NCBI GenBank assembly: GCA_902615805.1
Contig: CACMQH010000002.1
Coordinates: 1-64,000 of the forward strand
Direction: 5' to 3'
From: Rhodospirillaceae bacterium
Lineage (GTDB): Bacteria; Pseudomonadota; Alphaproteobacteria; TMED109
Length of the DNA: 64,000 nucleotides
This document shows positions 47,878-56,693 of this stretch, in pieces (the first letter of the stretch is position 1; the number at the start of each line of letters is the position of its first letter). Position numbers and translations under genes: made by a program. Under the pieces are notes generated by a model. That model ran no database searches, was not told where the DNA came from, and worked only from the letters and a program-made list of their open reading frames with translations.

Positions 47878-49629
47878 ATGTTAAAAAAGCAAAATAGATT
47901 ATCTACACTTTTTTTATATTTAAAACTTTTAAAGAAGTGGGGTTTTAAACAAAAAAAAAAATTTATAATAGCAAATATTTTAATGTTTATAGTAGCAATG
48001 GCAACTTCTATGTATCCATTAATAATAGACTTTGCTTTTGATGTGATATCAGAAAAGAATAAGCAATATATTTTTTTATTACCAGTATTGATATTAGGAA
48101 CTACTTTTATCAAAGGTCTTGCTCATTATTTCCAAACATTATATGTCGGGATAATCGCAAATAGTATTATTAAAGATATTCAATTTCATCTATACAATAA
48201 AGTTTTAGAATTTGATGTAACTATATTTAATAATCAAAATGCTGGTTCATTGCAGTCAAGATTTATCAATGATTTAAATATTTTAAGAGAATCAATAATT
48301 AGGACTTTAAATAATCTAATAAGAGATGTTTTAATCTTGTTAGGCCTGATAATTAGTATGTTTTATTTAGATTGGGTTTTAACAATATGTGTTTTATTAG
48401 TTTACCCAATTTGTATAGGCCCTGTTATAAAAATAGGAAAAAAAACCAGAGATATATCATTAAAACTACAAAAAAAAATTTCTGAAGCCAGTGCATTTTT
48501 AAGTGAGAGTTTTTCTGCAATAAGAGTAATAAAAACATATAATTTAGAGGATTTACAAAAAAAAAATGCTATAAAAAAATTTGAAAATATTTATGAAGGT
48601 AATGTTAAAATAATAAAAGTTAGAGCAAAAATAGAACCAACTTTAGAAATAATAGGAGGACTTGCAATTTCAATTGTACTAGTCTTAGCAGGAATAAGAA
48701 TTTTAAACAATAATTCTGATTTAGGATCCTTTACTGGATTTATAAGTGCTTTATTAATAGCAGTACAGCCAGCTAGAGCCTTGGGTACTCTACATACAAT
48801 TCTTCAGGAAGGAGCGGCTTCACTAATAAGACTAGAGGATTTACTTAAAAAGAAGAGTCTAATAGATATAACAGAAAGTAAAAAGATTTTGAGCTCATTA
48901 AAAGGTAAAATAAAATTTAGTAATGTAAGCTACTATTATAATTATGAAGAATATACTTTAAAAAAAATCAATTGTATAATTAGCCCAGGTGAACAAGTTG
49001 TAATTGTTGGTGCAAATGGTTCAGGAAAATCTACATTTATAAATTTAATTCCAAGACTAATGGATCCTGTAAAGGGCAATTTATATATTGATGATCAAAA
49101 TATAAAAAAATTACAAATTAAAAGCTTAAGAGATAGCATAGCATTAGTTTCTCAAGACGTAATTTTATTTGATACCTCAATAATGAAAAATATAGCTATT
49201 GCTAATCCAAAGGCTTCAAAATTTGAAATTATTGAAGCTTCTAAAAAAGCTGATGCGCACAATTTTATTATTAAATTAAAAAAATCTTATAAAACAATAA
49301 CAGGAGATAGGGGCTTAAATTTATCAGGTGGTGAAAGACAAAAAATTTCTATTGCCAGAGCGCTTATTAAACAGCCAAAAATATTATTATTAGATGAGGC
49401 AACAAGTGCTTTAGATAATAGATCTGAGTCAAAAGTAAATAAAGTGCTCAAAAGTTTTGAAAAAAATATTACTACTATAATAGTAGCACATAGGTTAAGT
49501 ACTATTCTGGAGGCAAAAAGAATAATTTATTTTGACAAAGGATGTATTTTAGCTGATGGAAGCCACAAGAACTTAATTAAAAATAATTCTCATTATAAAA
49601 AGCATTTTTACAGTGTATTTAAACAATAA
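47878..49629 (+). CDS. MsbA-type ABC exporter (fused membrane and ATPase domains)
   Basis: A 583-residue half-transporter: six membrane helices (about 25-310) followed by an ATPase domain with Walker A GANGSGKST, signature LSGGERQ, Walker B ILLLDEATSALD and H-loop AHRLS. The MsbA-like length and organisation suggest export of lipid A or another lipid, or of a peptide. It lies downstream of no transport partner, so it probably works as a homodimer. Confidence 0.87.
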   Translation: MLKKQNRLSTLFLYLKLLKKWGFKQKKKFIIANILMFIVAMATSMYPLIIDFAFDVISEKNKQYIFLLPVLILGTTFIKGLAHYFQTLYVGIIANSIIKDIQFHLYNKVLEFDVTIFNNQNAGSLQSRFINDLNILRESIIRTLNNLIRDVLILLGLIISMFYLDWVLTICVLLVYPICIGPVIKIGKKTRDISLKLQKKISEASAFLSESFSAIRVIKTYNLEDLQKKNAIKKFENIYEGNVKIIKVRAKIEPTLEIIGGLAISIVLVLAGIRILNNNSDLGSFTGFISALLIAVQPARALGTLHTILQEGAASLIRLEDLLKKKSLIDITESKKILSSLKGKIKFSNVSYYYNYEEYTLKKINCIISPGEQVVIVGANGSGKSTFINLIPRLMDPVKGNLYIDDQNIKKLQIKSLRDSIALVSQDVILFDTSIMKNIAIANPKASKFEIIEASKKADAHNFIIKLKKSYKTITGDRGLNLSGGERQKISIARALIKQPKILLLDEATSALDNRSESKVNKVLKSFEKNITTIIVAHRLSTILEAKRIIYFDKGCILADGSHKNLIKNNSHYKKHFYSVFKQ

Positions 49630-49630
49630 A

Positions 49631-50299
49631 TTACTCTCTTCTTAACAAAAAACTTATTAATGCATCTAATAACGTATTATTTTTAAAGTTATTTTTAAGG
49701 TTTTCTTTATCATAACTATTATTAAGCCATTTTAAAAAGTCTGATCTTTTATAAACCCCTTTTTTAATAAGCTCTGAAAAAAAATGATCGAGAATACCAG
49801 TTTTAGTGTATTTAATATGCAAATGCTTAAAGCTTAGTTCATGACTAGCTTCTTCTAAGCTATAGTTTTTTTTATATATAAGGTATAAAGCAGCTGCTAA
49901 GCCAGCTCTGTCTGCACCTGATTTGCAATGCATTAAACAGGGATATTCAACTTGATCTAATAATTTTTTAAAACCAATTAATTTACTTTTATCTGGAATA
50001 TCTCTTGAGGAGATAGGAAAGTTATGAATTTTTATATTCTCTAATGCACATATATTTTTTTCTAAATAGTAAGATGAGCAATGACGCTCTCCTCGTAAGT
50101 TTATAATGCTTTTTATCTTATAATTTTTAATGTCTCTTTTAATTTGATAAGGATATGGTTGATTACTTCTATACATTTGACCAGGAAGTACGCCCCAAGA
50201 CCTCCAGAATATTCTAAATATGCCGTGGTCTGAAAAAGTTGAATCAATGTAGGACATAACTTTATCTAGTTTTCCAGAAATATTTCCTCTATTCCACAT
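49631..50299 (-). CDS. Dual-specificity/tyrosine phosphatase-like protein
   Basis: The 222-residue protein carries the phosphatase loop HCKSGADRAG (CX5R, Cys near 125), preceded by the general-acid region with SSRDIPD, and by SIINLRGER, typical of the bacterial DSP/Siw14-like family. Substrate unknown; candidates include phosphoproteins, inositol phosphates or lipids. A TATAAG ends 6 bases before the ATG, which again suggests a leaderless mRNA. Confidence 0.82.
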   Translation of the reverse strand: MWNRGNISGKLDKVMSYIDSTFSDHGIFRIFWRSWGVLPGQMYRSNQPYPYQIKRDIKNYKIKSIINLRGERHCSSYYLEKNICALENIKIHNFPISSRDIPDKSKLIGFKKLLDQVEYPCLMHCKSGADRAGLAAALYLIYKKNYSLEEASHELSFKHLHIKYTKTGILDHFFSELIKKGVYKRSDFLKWLNNSYDKENLKNNFKNNTLLDALISFLLRRE

Positions 50300-50368
50300 A
50301 GTTACCTTATAGACTATAATTTAAAAATAGCACTAAAATTTTTAATATTTAGAAAGATAAAATTAAAT

Positions 50369-50376
50369 GATATATT
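50369..50376 (+). promoter_or_regulatory. Extended -10 element before the small basic ORF, leaderless
   Basis: TGATATATT (50368-50376) resembles an extended -10 (TGn then TATATT) and ends 6 bases before the ATG at 50383. It would start transcription of the small ORF and dcd at the start codon. Confidence 0.4.
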
Positions 50377-50382
50377 TTTAGT

Positions 50383-50523
50383 ATGAATAGAAAAAAAAAA
50401 ATTACTAATAGAAACAAAATTTTAGAAGAAGAGATGAAAAAAAACCTATTAAGAAGAAAAAATCAAACTAAAAATCAAGTAAAACTTATAAGAAAGGAAA
50501 AAAAAAATGGCATTGATGTCTGA
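50383..50523 (+). CDS. Small very basic protein (46 aa) upstream of dcd
   Basis: An ATG at 50383 opens a 46-codon frame made largely of Lys, Arg and Asn, with [14 protein letters not shown] in the middle. The product looks like the short lysine/arginine-rich proteins that many Alphaproteobacteria encode near murA (pattern NLRRRKxQxR, from memory). The stop overlaps the dcd start by 17 bases. The good leaderless promoter in front supports it. Function unknown; nucleic acid binding is plausible. Confidence 0.55.
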   Translation: MNRKKKITNRNKILEEEMKKNLLRRKNQTKNQVKLIRKEKKNGIDV

Positions 50524-51061
50524 CCAGTGGATTGAAAAACAGGTACAGGAAAATAATATAATTAGTCCTTTTGAAAAGACGCAAATTAGAGAAGGCAAGA
50601 TATCTTATGGTTTGTCTAGTTATGGATATGATGCAAGGGTCTCTGACGAGTTTAAAGTTTTTACAAATGTTAATAATACAATAGTGGATCCTAAAAATTT
50701 TAGTTTAGAAGGTTTTGTTGAAAAAAAGTCAGATACTTGCATCATACCACCTAATAGTTTTGTTTTAGCACGTACAGTAGAATATTTTAAAATACCTAGA
50801 AATATTTTGGTTATATGTTTGGGGAAATCAACTTATGCTCGTTGTGGAATTATTGTAAATGTTACTCCACTTGAACCAGAATGGGAAGGACATGTTACTC
50901 TAGAGTTTTCTAATACTAGTCCTTTGCCAGCTAAAATTTATGCTAATGAAGGAGCATGTCAATTTTTATTTTTAAAAGGCCAAGAAGCTCCTAGATTTTC
51001 ATATGCAGATAAAAAAGGAAAGTATATGCAACAGCAAGGTGTTACTTTACCAAAAATTTAA
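50507..51061 (+). CDS. dcd: dCTP deaminase
   Basis: Dcd converts dCTP to dUTP on the way to dTTP. The 184-residue protein has the characteristic N-terminus with [17 protein letters not shown], the catalytic glutamate region [38 protein letters not shown] (in parts) and normal length. The ribosome binding site is AAGGA at about 9 bases. Upstream of murA, possibly co-transcribed with the small basic ORF. Confidence 0.94.
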   Translation: MALMSDQWIEKQVQENNIISPFEKTQIREGKISYGLSSYGYDARVSDEFKVFTNVNNTIVDPKNFSLEGFVEKKSDTCIIPPNSFVLARTVEYFKIPRNILVICLGKSTYARCGIIVNVTPLEPEWEGHVTLEFSNTSPLPAKIYANEGACQFLFLKGQEAPRFSYADKKGKYMQQQGVTLPKI

Positions 51062-51063
51062 TT

Positions 51064-52329
51064 ATGGAATATATTGAAATTGATGGAGGCAGAGAACTAG
51101 CAGGTGAAATAGAACTATCCGGCTCTAAAAATTCTGCTTTACCAATATTAGCTTGCAGTCTTTTATCAGATAAGCCTATTAATTTATCAAATGTGCCAGA
51201 CTTATTGGATATAAAATCAATGATTAATCTTATTGAAAGTTTGGGAGTTAATATAGGAAAAAAAAATAATAACTATATTTTAGAGACAAAAAAAATATTA
51301 TCGCATGAGGCTAATTATAATTTAGTTAGAAAGATGCGAGCCTCTTTTCTTACTCTAGGCCCATTATTAGCTAGAGAAGGTTTCGCTAAAATATCTCTGC
51401 CTGGTGGTTGTGCTATTGGTTCAAGACCAGTTGACTTGCATTTATATGCTATGAAAAAACTGGGAGCAAACATTGATTTTTCTGATGGTTATGTGATTGC
51501 AAAAAGTAATAGGAAAGGCTTAGTAGGTAATAAAATAGATTTTCCTAAAATTTCTGTAGGTGCTACTGAAAATGCTATAATGGCTGCTGTACTAGCAAAG
51601 GGTGAAACATTAATTAATAATGCAGCTTTAGAACCAGAAATAGTTGATTTATGTAATTGTTTAACATCTATGGGGGCTAAAATTGAAGGAGCTGGAACAA
51701 GTAAAATTAGAATTGAAGGCATAGATGTTTTTTTAAACACTTTCCATCAAGTAATAACAGACCGTATCGAAGCATGCACTTTTATTATAGCTGCTGCAAT
51801 TACTCATAGTAGTTTATTGATCAAAAGAATTAATTATGACCATATAGCTAAATTTTTAGAAATTATGGAAGAGATGGGCTTAGAGTTTAAATTAATTAAT
51901 GAAGCCATTTTTATTGAGAAAGGTAAAAAATTATCTTCAATTTCTATAAAAACTAAGGAATATCCAGGTTTTCCAACAGACCTACAAGCACAATTAATGA
52001 CACTTGCTTGTGTTTCAAATGGAAAGTCTTACATTGAAGAAAGTATATTTGAAAATAGATTTATGCATGTACCAGAGCTAAATAGATTAGGTGCTGATAT
52101 ACAAGTTAAGGGGAACAATGCTATTATTAATGGTAATTGTAGCTTTATAGGTGCCGAGGTTATGGCAACTGATTTAAGAGCATCAGTGTCTTTAATATTA
52201 GCAGCTTTAATTGCAAAAGGTAAAACAAAAATTAATAGAATTTATCATTTAGATAGAGGATATGAAAATATTGATTATAAACTCTCAACATGTGGAGCGG
52301 CAATTAAGAGAGGAAAACATGGAAATTAG
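51064..52329 (+). CDS. murA: UDP-N-acetylglucosamine 1-carboxyvinyltransferase
   Basis: MurA commits UDP-GlcNAc to peptidoglycan by adding enolpyruvate. The 421 residues include the SGSKNSALPILA start, the active-site cysteine C116 (PGGCAIGSRPVDLH), the fosfomycin target, and DLRASVSLILAALIAKG near the end. Length is typical. It begins 2 bases after dcd and overlaps the DUF2948 gene by 11 bases. Confidence 0.95.
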   Translation: MEYIEIDGGRELAGEIELSGSKNSALPILACSLLSDKPINLSNVPDLLDIKSMINLIESLGVNIGKKNNNYILETKKILSHEANYNLVRKMRASFLTLGPLLAREGFAKISLPGGCAIGSRPVDLHLYAMKKLGANIDFSDGYVIAKSNRKGLVGNKIDFPKISVGATENAIMAAVLAKGETLINNAALEPEIVDLCNCLTSMGAKIEGAGTSKIRIEGIDVFLNTFHQVITDRIEACTFIIAAAITHSSLLIKRINYDHIAKFLEIMEEMGLEFKLINEAIFIEKGKKLSSISIKTKEYPGFPTDLQAQLMTLACVSNGKSYIEESIFENRFMHVPELNRLGADIQVKGNNAIINGNCSFIGAEVMATDLRASVSLILAALIAKGKTKINRIYHLDRGYENIDYKLSTCGAAIKRGKHGN

Positions 52330-52753
52330 GCAAAACTGGTCTCCAGTTAAATTAAAGGCGGTTGACGACCAAGATCTGCAAGTTTTTAGTCAATGTTTGT
52401 TTGAGGCAATAGTACTTCCATCTGAAATTAATTTTGAACAAAATAAACAACGGTTTGCAATGGCAATTGAAAGATTCACATGGGAACATGCTAAAAATGA
52501 AAGCCATTTACTTATGCAAGTCCTGTCAATTTTAGTTATAAATTATGTTGAAAATGTTGATTTTAAAAATGTATATAATAATCACAAAATCAAAAATATT
52601 TTATCTATTAGTAATATTGACAATAATATTCTTATAATGCTTAATGACAATGAAGTTATTACGTTAAAAGTAAAAAAATGTTTTTGTTTATTAGAAGATA
52701 TAGGAAAACCAATCTATCCAGCAATAATACCTGCATATTCTAAAAATGATTAA
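52319..52753 (+). CDS. DUF2948 protein
   Basis: A 144-residue protein with the DUF2948 pattern: LKAVDDQDLQVFSQCLFEAIV near the start and RFAMAIERFTWE (about 51-62). It is found between murA and hisD in Alphaproteobacteria; function unknown. I used the ATG at 52319, with GAGGA upstream, rather than the start of the frame at 52262 deep inside murA. It overlaps hisG by 8 bases. Confidence 0.85.
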   Translation: MEIRQNWSPVKLKAVDDQDLQVFSQCLFEAIVLPSEINFEQNKQRFAMAIERFTWEHAKNESHLLMQVLSILVINYVENVDFKNVYNNHKIKNILSISNIDNNILIMLNDNEVITLKVKKCFCLLEDIGKPIYPAIIPAYSKND

Positions 52754-53414
52754 TAGAAAAACTGAAAAAAAAATTATTGTTGCCATACCTAAAGGTAGAA
52801 TATTAAAAGAATTAACTCCTATTCTTAACAAAGTTGATATTATTCCAGAAAAAGAATTTTTTGATTTTAATTCAAGAAAAATTTTATTTTCGAGCAATAA
52901 AAAACTTATTGATTTTATTAAGGTTAGAAGTTTTGATGTGGTCAATTTTGTAGCATATGGAGGCGCTCATCTTGGAATAGTTGGATTAGATGTAATTGAA
53001 GAGTTTAGTTATGAAGAAATATATTCACCAGTAAACTTAGGTATTGGACGTTGTAGGCTATCTGTAGCTGAGCCATTCAAAATGGCTTTGAAGGATGACC
53101 CAAAGACTTGGACACATTTAAAAATTGCTACAAAATACCCTAAAATTACAAAAAAGCACTTTGCATTAAGAGGAGTGCAGGCTGAATGTTTAAAGTTAAA
53201 CGGGGCATTAGAAATTGCTCCTAAATTAGACTTAAGTTCTAGAATTGTAGACTTAGTTTCAACAGGAAAAACATTAAAAGAAAACGGGTTAATAGAGGTA
53301 GAAAAAATTATGGACATCACTTCATATTTAATTGTAAACAAAAATATGGCTAAGACTTATCCAAACAGAATTAGAAAAATAATTTCAAATTTTAGAAAGG
53401 CAGTAAATGCTTAA
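52746..53414 (+). CDS. hisG: ATP phosphoribosyltransferase, short form
   Basis: HisG starts histidine synthesis by joining ATP and PRPP. At 222 residues this is the short form, which lacks the C-terminal regulatory domain and needs the HisS-like partner HisZ. The family pattern is visible in VAIPKGRILKELTPIL, GLDVIEE and the PRPP loop with DLVSTGKTLKENGL. HisZ is not in the window. It overlaps hisD by 8 bases. Confidence 0.93.
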   Translation: MINRKTEKKIIVAIPKGRILKELTPILNKVDIIPEKEFFDFNSRKILFSSNKKLIDFIKVRSFDVVNFVAYGGAHLGIVGLDVIEEFSYEEIYSPVNLGIGRCRLSVAEPFKMALKDDPKTWTHLKIATKYPKITKKHFALRGVQAECLKLNGALEIAPKLDLSSRIVDLVSTGKTLKENGLIEVEKIMDITSYLIVNKNMAKTYPNRIRKIISNFRKAVNA

Positions 53415-54705
53415 ATTAATTACATGTAACGAATCAAATTATGAAAAGAAACTTTTTTCTTATGTAAATAAAACGAGTATAAATAACAAAAAAAGAAGTG
53501 AAATAGTTAGTAATATTATAAAAAAAATAAAGAAAAATAAAAATGCAGCTTTACTTAAGTATTCGAATGAACTTGAAAATAATAACTTTAAAAATGTTAA
53601 GAGTTTAAAAGTAACACCAAAAGAAATTTCTAATGCTTTAAGTCAATGTTCTCAAGCTTTCCATGACTCTATAAAATTAGCTGTGCAAAGAATTACGAGT
53701 TATCAAAAAAAACTCATGCCAAAAAACCTTTATTACAAAGATGAATTAGGTATTAAATTAGGGAGTATTTGGTCTCCTTTAGAATCTTGTGGTTTATATG
53801 TACCTGGAGGAAAAGCATTATATCCTTCGTCTGTACTAATGAATGCTATCCCAGCAAAGGTAGCAGGAGTTAAAAGAATAGTAATAACTACTCCAGCTAA
53901 TAATAATTTATTGAGTCCTGAAATATTAGTGGCTGCAAATGCTGTAGGAATAAGTGAAATTTATAAGATTGGAGGAGCTCAAGCTATTGCTGCACTTACT
54001 TTTGGTACTGAAAGCATTCAAAAAGTTGATAAAGTTGTAGGGCCTGGTAATTCATTCGTTACTGAAGCAAAAAAACAGCTCTATGGTTATGTTGGCATAG
54101 ATTCCATTGCAGGTCCATCTGAAATATTAGTCATAGCTGACAGGCATAATAATCCTAAATGGGTTGCAATGGATTTATTATCTCAAGCAGAACATGATGA
54201 AGAAGCTAGAGCTATTCTAATTTCTAACAGTAAAGACTTTATAAAGAAAGTTAATAAGTACTTGTTTAGTTTTTTAAAATCCATTAAAAGAACTAAAATA
54301 GCATCGAAAAGCATTAAAAAAAATGGTCTAGCTATCTTAATAAAAGATATAAATTTTGCTCACTGTTTAGCTAATTATATCGCTCCTGAACATTTAGAAA
54401 TAATGACAAAAAATAAAAAATTATTAGCAAAAAAAATTAAAAACGCTGGTGCTATATTTATGGGTGAATATACTCCAGAGGCATTTGGTGATTATATAGC
54501 TGGTCCTAGTCATGTACTTCCAACCTCAGGAAATGCAAGGTTTGATTCAGGATTATCAGTTTCAGATTTTCTAAAAAGAACCTCTTACATAGAAGCAAAT
54601 AAAGCAGGTCTTAAAAATACTCTTCCTTCAATAGAGACGTTAGGAAATAGTGAAGGTTTAGATGCGCATGTTAAATCAGCAAAAATTAGGTTTTCTAAGG
54701 ATTAG
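53407..54705 (+). CDS. hisD: Histidinol dehydrogenase
   Basis: HisD carries out the last two oxidations of histidine synthesis with NAD and zinc. The 432 residues contain CGLYVPGGKALYPSSVLMNAIPA (in parts, near 125), KVVGPGNSFVTEAK, GIDSIAGPSEI and HVLPTSGNARFDSGLSV, with the metal ligands Q and H in LSQAEHDE and the catalytic E-H in APEHLEI. Coupled to hisG, which encodes the first step. Confidence 0.95.
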   Translation: MLKLITCNESNYEKKLFSYVNKTSINNKKRSEIVSNIIKKIKKNKNAALLKYSNELENNNFKNVKSLKVTPKEISNALSQCSQAFHDSIKLAVQRITSYQKKLMPKNLYYKDELGIKLGSIWSPLESCGLYVPGGKALYPSSVLMNAIPAKVAGVKRIVITTPANNNLLSPEILVAANAVGISEIYKIGGAQAIAALTFGTESIQKVDKVVGPGNSFVTEAKKQLYGYVGIDSIAGPSEILVIADRHNNPKWVAMDLLSQAEHDEEARAILISNSKDFIKKVNKYLFSFLKSIKRTKIASKSIKKNGLAILIKDINFAHCLANYIAPEHLEIMTKNKKLLAKKIKNAGAIFMGEYTPEAFGDYIAGPSHVLPTSGNARFDSGLSVSDFLKRTSYIEANKAGLKNTLPSIETLGNSEGLDAHVKSAKIRFSKD

Positions 54706-54708
54706 TAA

Positions 54709-55188
54709 TTGACTGAAACCAAATTTTTTATAGTAGAGGCTGAAGTTGACAAAATAAATTTAATAACTTGGAACCAAGAAATTGAACAAGAGCGTAAATC
54801 AGCTGTATTTGATTTGCTTAATAATGGAAAATTTAAACTTTACAATAAAAATGAAACAGGCCCATATAAAATAAATATAAAATTATTAGAATGGAAACTT
54901 TTATTGAGAGTAATTGATTTTTTTGATGACTCAATCATAGATTTAAAAATATCAATTAGTAGTATAAGGAGAATTATAAGAGATTATCAGATAGTTTGTG
55001 ATAATTATGTTGAAGCAATCAAGACAGCACCATTAAAAAAAATAGAAGCAATAGATATAGGAAGAAGAACTATACATGACGAGGGTGCTGGAATGTTGTT
55101 AGATGCTTTTAAAGAAAAAGCTGAATTGGATATGGACACTGCAAGAAGATTATTTACTTTAGTTAGTATAATATCAATAAAAATATAA
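54709..55188 (+). CDS. UPF0262 family protein
   Basis: A 159-residue member of UPF0262, an alphaproteobacterial family of unknown function. Family marks are the EIEQERKSAVFDLL segment near 25, GPYKINIKLLEWKL near 55 and DIGRRTIHDEGAGML near 115. The start is TTG at 54709, 3 bases after hisD. The low-molecular-weight phosphatase gene that often follows in other genomes is missing; infA comes next. Confidence 0.88.
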   Translation: MTETKFFIVEAEVDKINLITWNQEIEQERKSAVFDLLNNGKFKLYNKNETGPYKINIKLLEWKLLLRVIDFFDDSIIDLKISISSIRRIIRDYQIVCDNYVEAIKTAPLKKIEAIDIGRRTIHDEGAGMLLDAFKEKAELDMDTARRLFTLVSIISIKI

Positions 55189-55238
55189 ATGCTTGACCAA
55201 ATCAAGATTAACTAGCATTTTAAAAGAAAAGGAGAGAA

Positions 55239-55457
55239 ATGCCAAAAGAAGATGTTTTAGAATATGAGGGTGTAGTATTAGAAATACTTCCAAATGCAAT
55301 GTTCAAAGTAAAACTAGATAATGATCATGAAATTTTAGCTCATACAGCTGGTAGAATGAGAAAACATAGAATAAGAATATTGGCAGGTGATAAAGTTACA
55401 GTAGAAATGTCAACATATGATTTGACAAAAGGTAGAATAATTTTTAGGCATAAATAA
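55239..55457 (+). CDS. infA: Translation initiation factor IF-1
   Basis: IF-1 binds the ribosomal A site during initiation. The 72-residue S1/OB-fold protein begins [20 protein letters not shown] and contains [20 protein letters not shown], all canonical. AAAGGAGAG at the correct spacing precedes the ATG. It is followed within 20 bases by the maf reading frame. Confidence 0.96.
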   Translation: MPKEDVLEYEGVVLEILPNAMFKVKLDNDHEILAHTAGRMRKHRIRILAGDKVTVEMSTYDLTKGRIIFRHK

Positions 55458-55473
55458 TTAAGGTGTATTTAAA

Positions 55474-56040
55474 ATAAGTAATATAATTTTATCTTCTTCA
55501 TCATTAGCTAGACAAGAAATCCTAAAAAGAGTTAATGTTTCTTTTAAAGTATTTAAACCTAACATTGATGAAACACCCATAGATAAAGAAACTCCTCAAA
55601 ACTTAGTCAAAAGAATATCATCATTAAAAGCTGAAGAGGCACTTAAACAATATAAAAGGCACTTAATAATAGCAGCAGATACTATTTTATATTCTAGAAA
55701 AAATTTTTTTCATAAAACAACTAATAAAGGGCTAGCAGAAAAAAATTTAAAGTTATTGTCCGGCAGAAGACATACGATTTTTACTGGACTCACAATCATA
55801 GATAAAACTCATAATAAATTCTTTTATTTAACCAAAACCAAGATAAAGTTTAAGGTTTTAAATGAAATTGAAATTAAAAAATACTTAACTCTAAATGAGT
55901 GGAAAAACAAAACAGGATCTTATGCTATTCAAGGTTATGGGGCTTTTTTTATTAATTATATATCTGGTTCCTATTCAGGTGCTATAGGATTACCTTTAGA
56001 AAAGTTATATTATGTATTCAAAGATAAGAAAATATTATAG
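55474..56040 (+). CDS. maf: Maf-type nucleotide pyrophosphatase, start codon ATA
   Basis: Maf proteins hydrolyse non-canonical or canonical nucleoside triphosphates. The open frame runs from 55462 and encodes all Maf landmarks: ILSSSSLARQEILKR, NIDETPID, IAADTIL, LLSGRRHTIFTG and IQGYGAFFINYISGSYSG. No ATG, GTG or TTG exists in frame before 55756, well inside the conserved region. The best start is ATA at 55474 (giving SNIILSSS next), with AAGGTG 8 bases before it; this gives 188 residues. The stop overlaps the rlmE start. Confidence 0.8.
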   Translation: MSNIILSSSSLARQEILKRVNVSFKVFKPNIDETPIDKETPQNLVKRISSLKAEEALKQYKRHLIIAADTILYSRKNFFHKTTNKGLAEKNLKLLSGRRHTIFTGLTIIDKTHNKFFYLTKTKIKFKVLNEIEIKKYLTLNEWKNKTGSYAIQGYGAFFINYISGSYSGAIGLPLEKLYYVFKDKKIL

Positions 56041-56663
56041 TGAAAAGAACTAACAGTCAGAATATTTGGTTAAAAAGACAAAAAAAAGATGTTTTTGTAA
56101 AGCTATCTAAAGCTAAAGGTTATAGATCTAGAGCAGCCTTTAAACTAATAGAGATAAACAAAAAATTTAAAATTATAAATCAAAATAGTAAGGTAGTTGA
56201 TTTAGGTGCAAGCCCAGGTGGGTGGACACAGGTTGTAGCAGAGCTACAAAACAAAAAAAATCAAATAATAGCTATAGATAAAAAACAAATGGAGCCAATT
56301 GAAAGTTGTAAATTTATATATGATGATATATCAAATTTTCTAAAATATAATGAAACTTTAGAAAGAAATTATTTTGATGTAATTCTTTCTGATATGGCTG
56401 CTAATTCTTCTGGGCATAGGTTTACAGATCAGGCTAATGCAGAAAAAATTTATTATCTTGCTCAAAATTTTGCATTAAAATATTTAACAAAAAATGGAAG
56501 CTTCGTTTGCAAATTTTTTAGAAATTCCTTAGAAAAAACTATTTTACAAAATATAAAGCAAAGATTTAGTCTTGTGAAAATTTATAAACCAAATTCAAGT
56601 AGAAAAGACTCCAAAGAGATTTATTTAATAGCAATTGGTTTTAATAATTTACATAAGGATTAA
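56040..56663 (+). CDS. rlmE: 23S rRNA (uridine-2'-O-)-methyltransferase RlmE
   Basis: RlmE (FtsJ) methylates U2552 of 23S rRNA. The 207-residue protein shows YRSRAAFKLIEI near 29, the SAM loop VVDLGASPGGWTQV, the K-D-K-E tetrad signs in SDMAANSSGHR and GSFVCKFF. It starts with GTG at 56040, overlapping the maf stop by one base. In the alphaproteobacterial set its neighbour is usually guaB, as here. Confidence 0.92.
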   Translation: MKRTNSQNIWLKRQKKDVFVKLSKAKGYRSRAAFKLIEINKKFKIINQNSKVVDLGASPGGWTQVVAELQNKKNQIIAIDKKQMEPIESCKFIYDDISNFLKYNETLERNYFDVILSDMAANSSGHRFTDQANAEKIYYLAQNFALKYLTKNGSFVCKFFRNSLEKTILQNIKQRFSLVKIYKPNSSRKDSKEIYLIAIGFNNLHKD

Positions 56664-56693
56664 ATGCTATTAACATAATTTTTAGGAGACTAC

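Noticed and set aside
55756-56040. A separate 94-residue ORF starting at a TTG
   Set aside because: It is the C-terminal half of Maf; the same frame upstream encodes the remaining conserved motifs.
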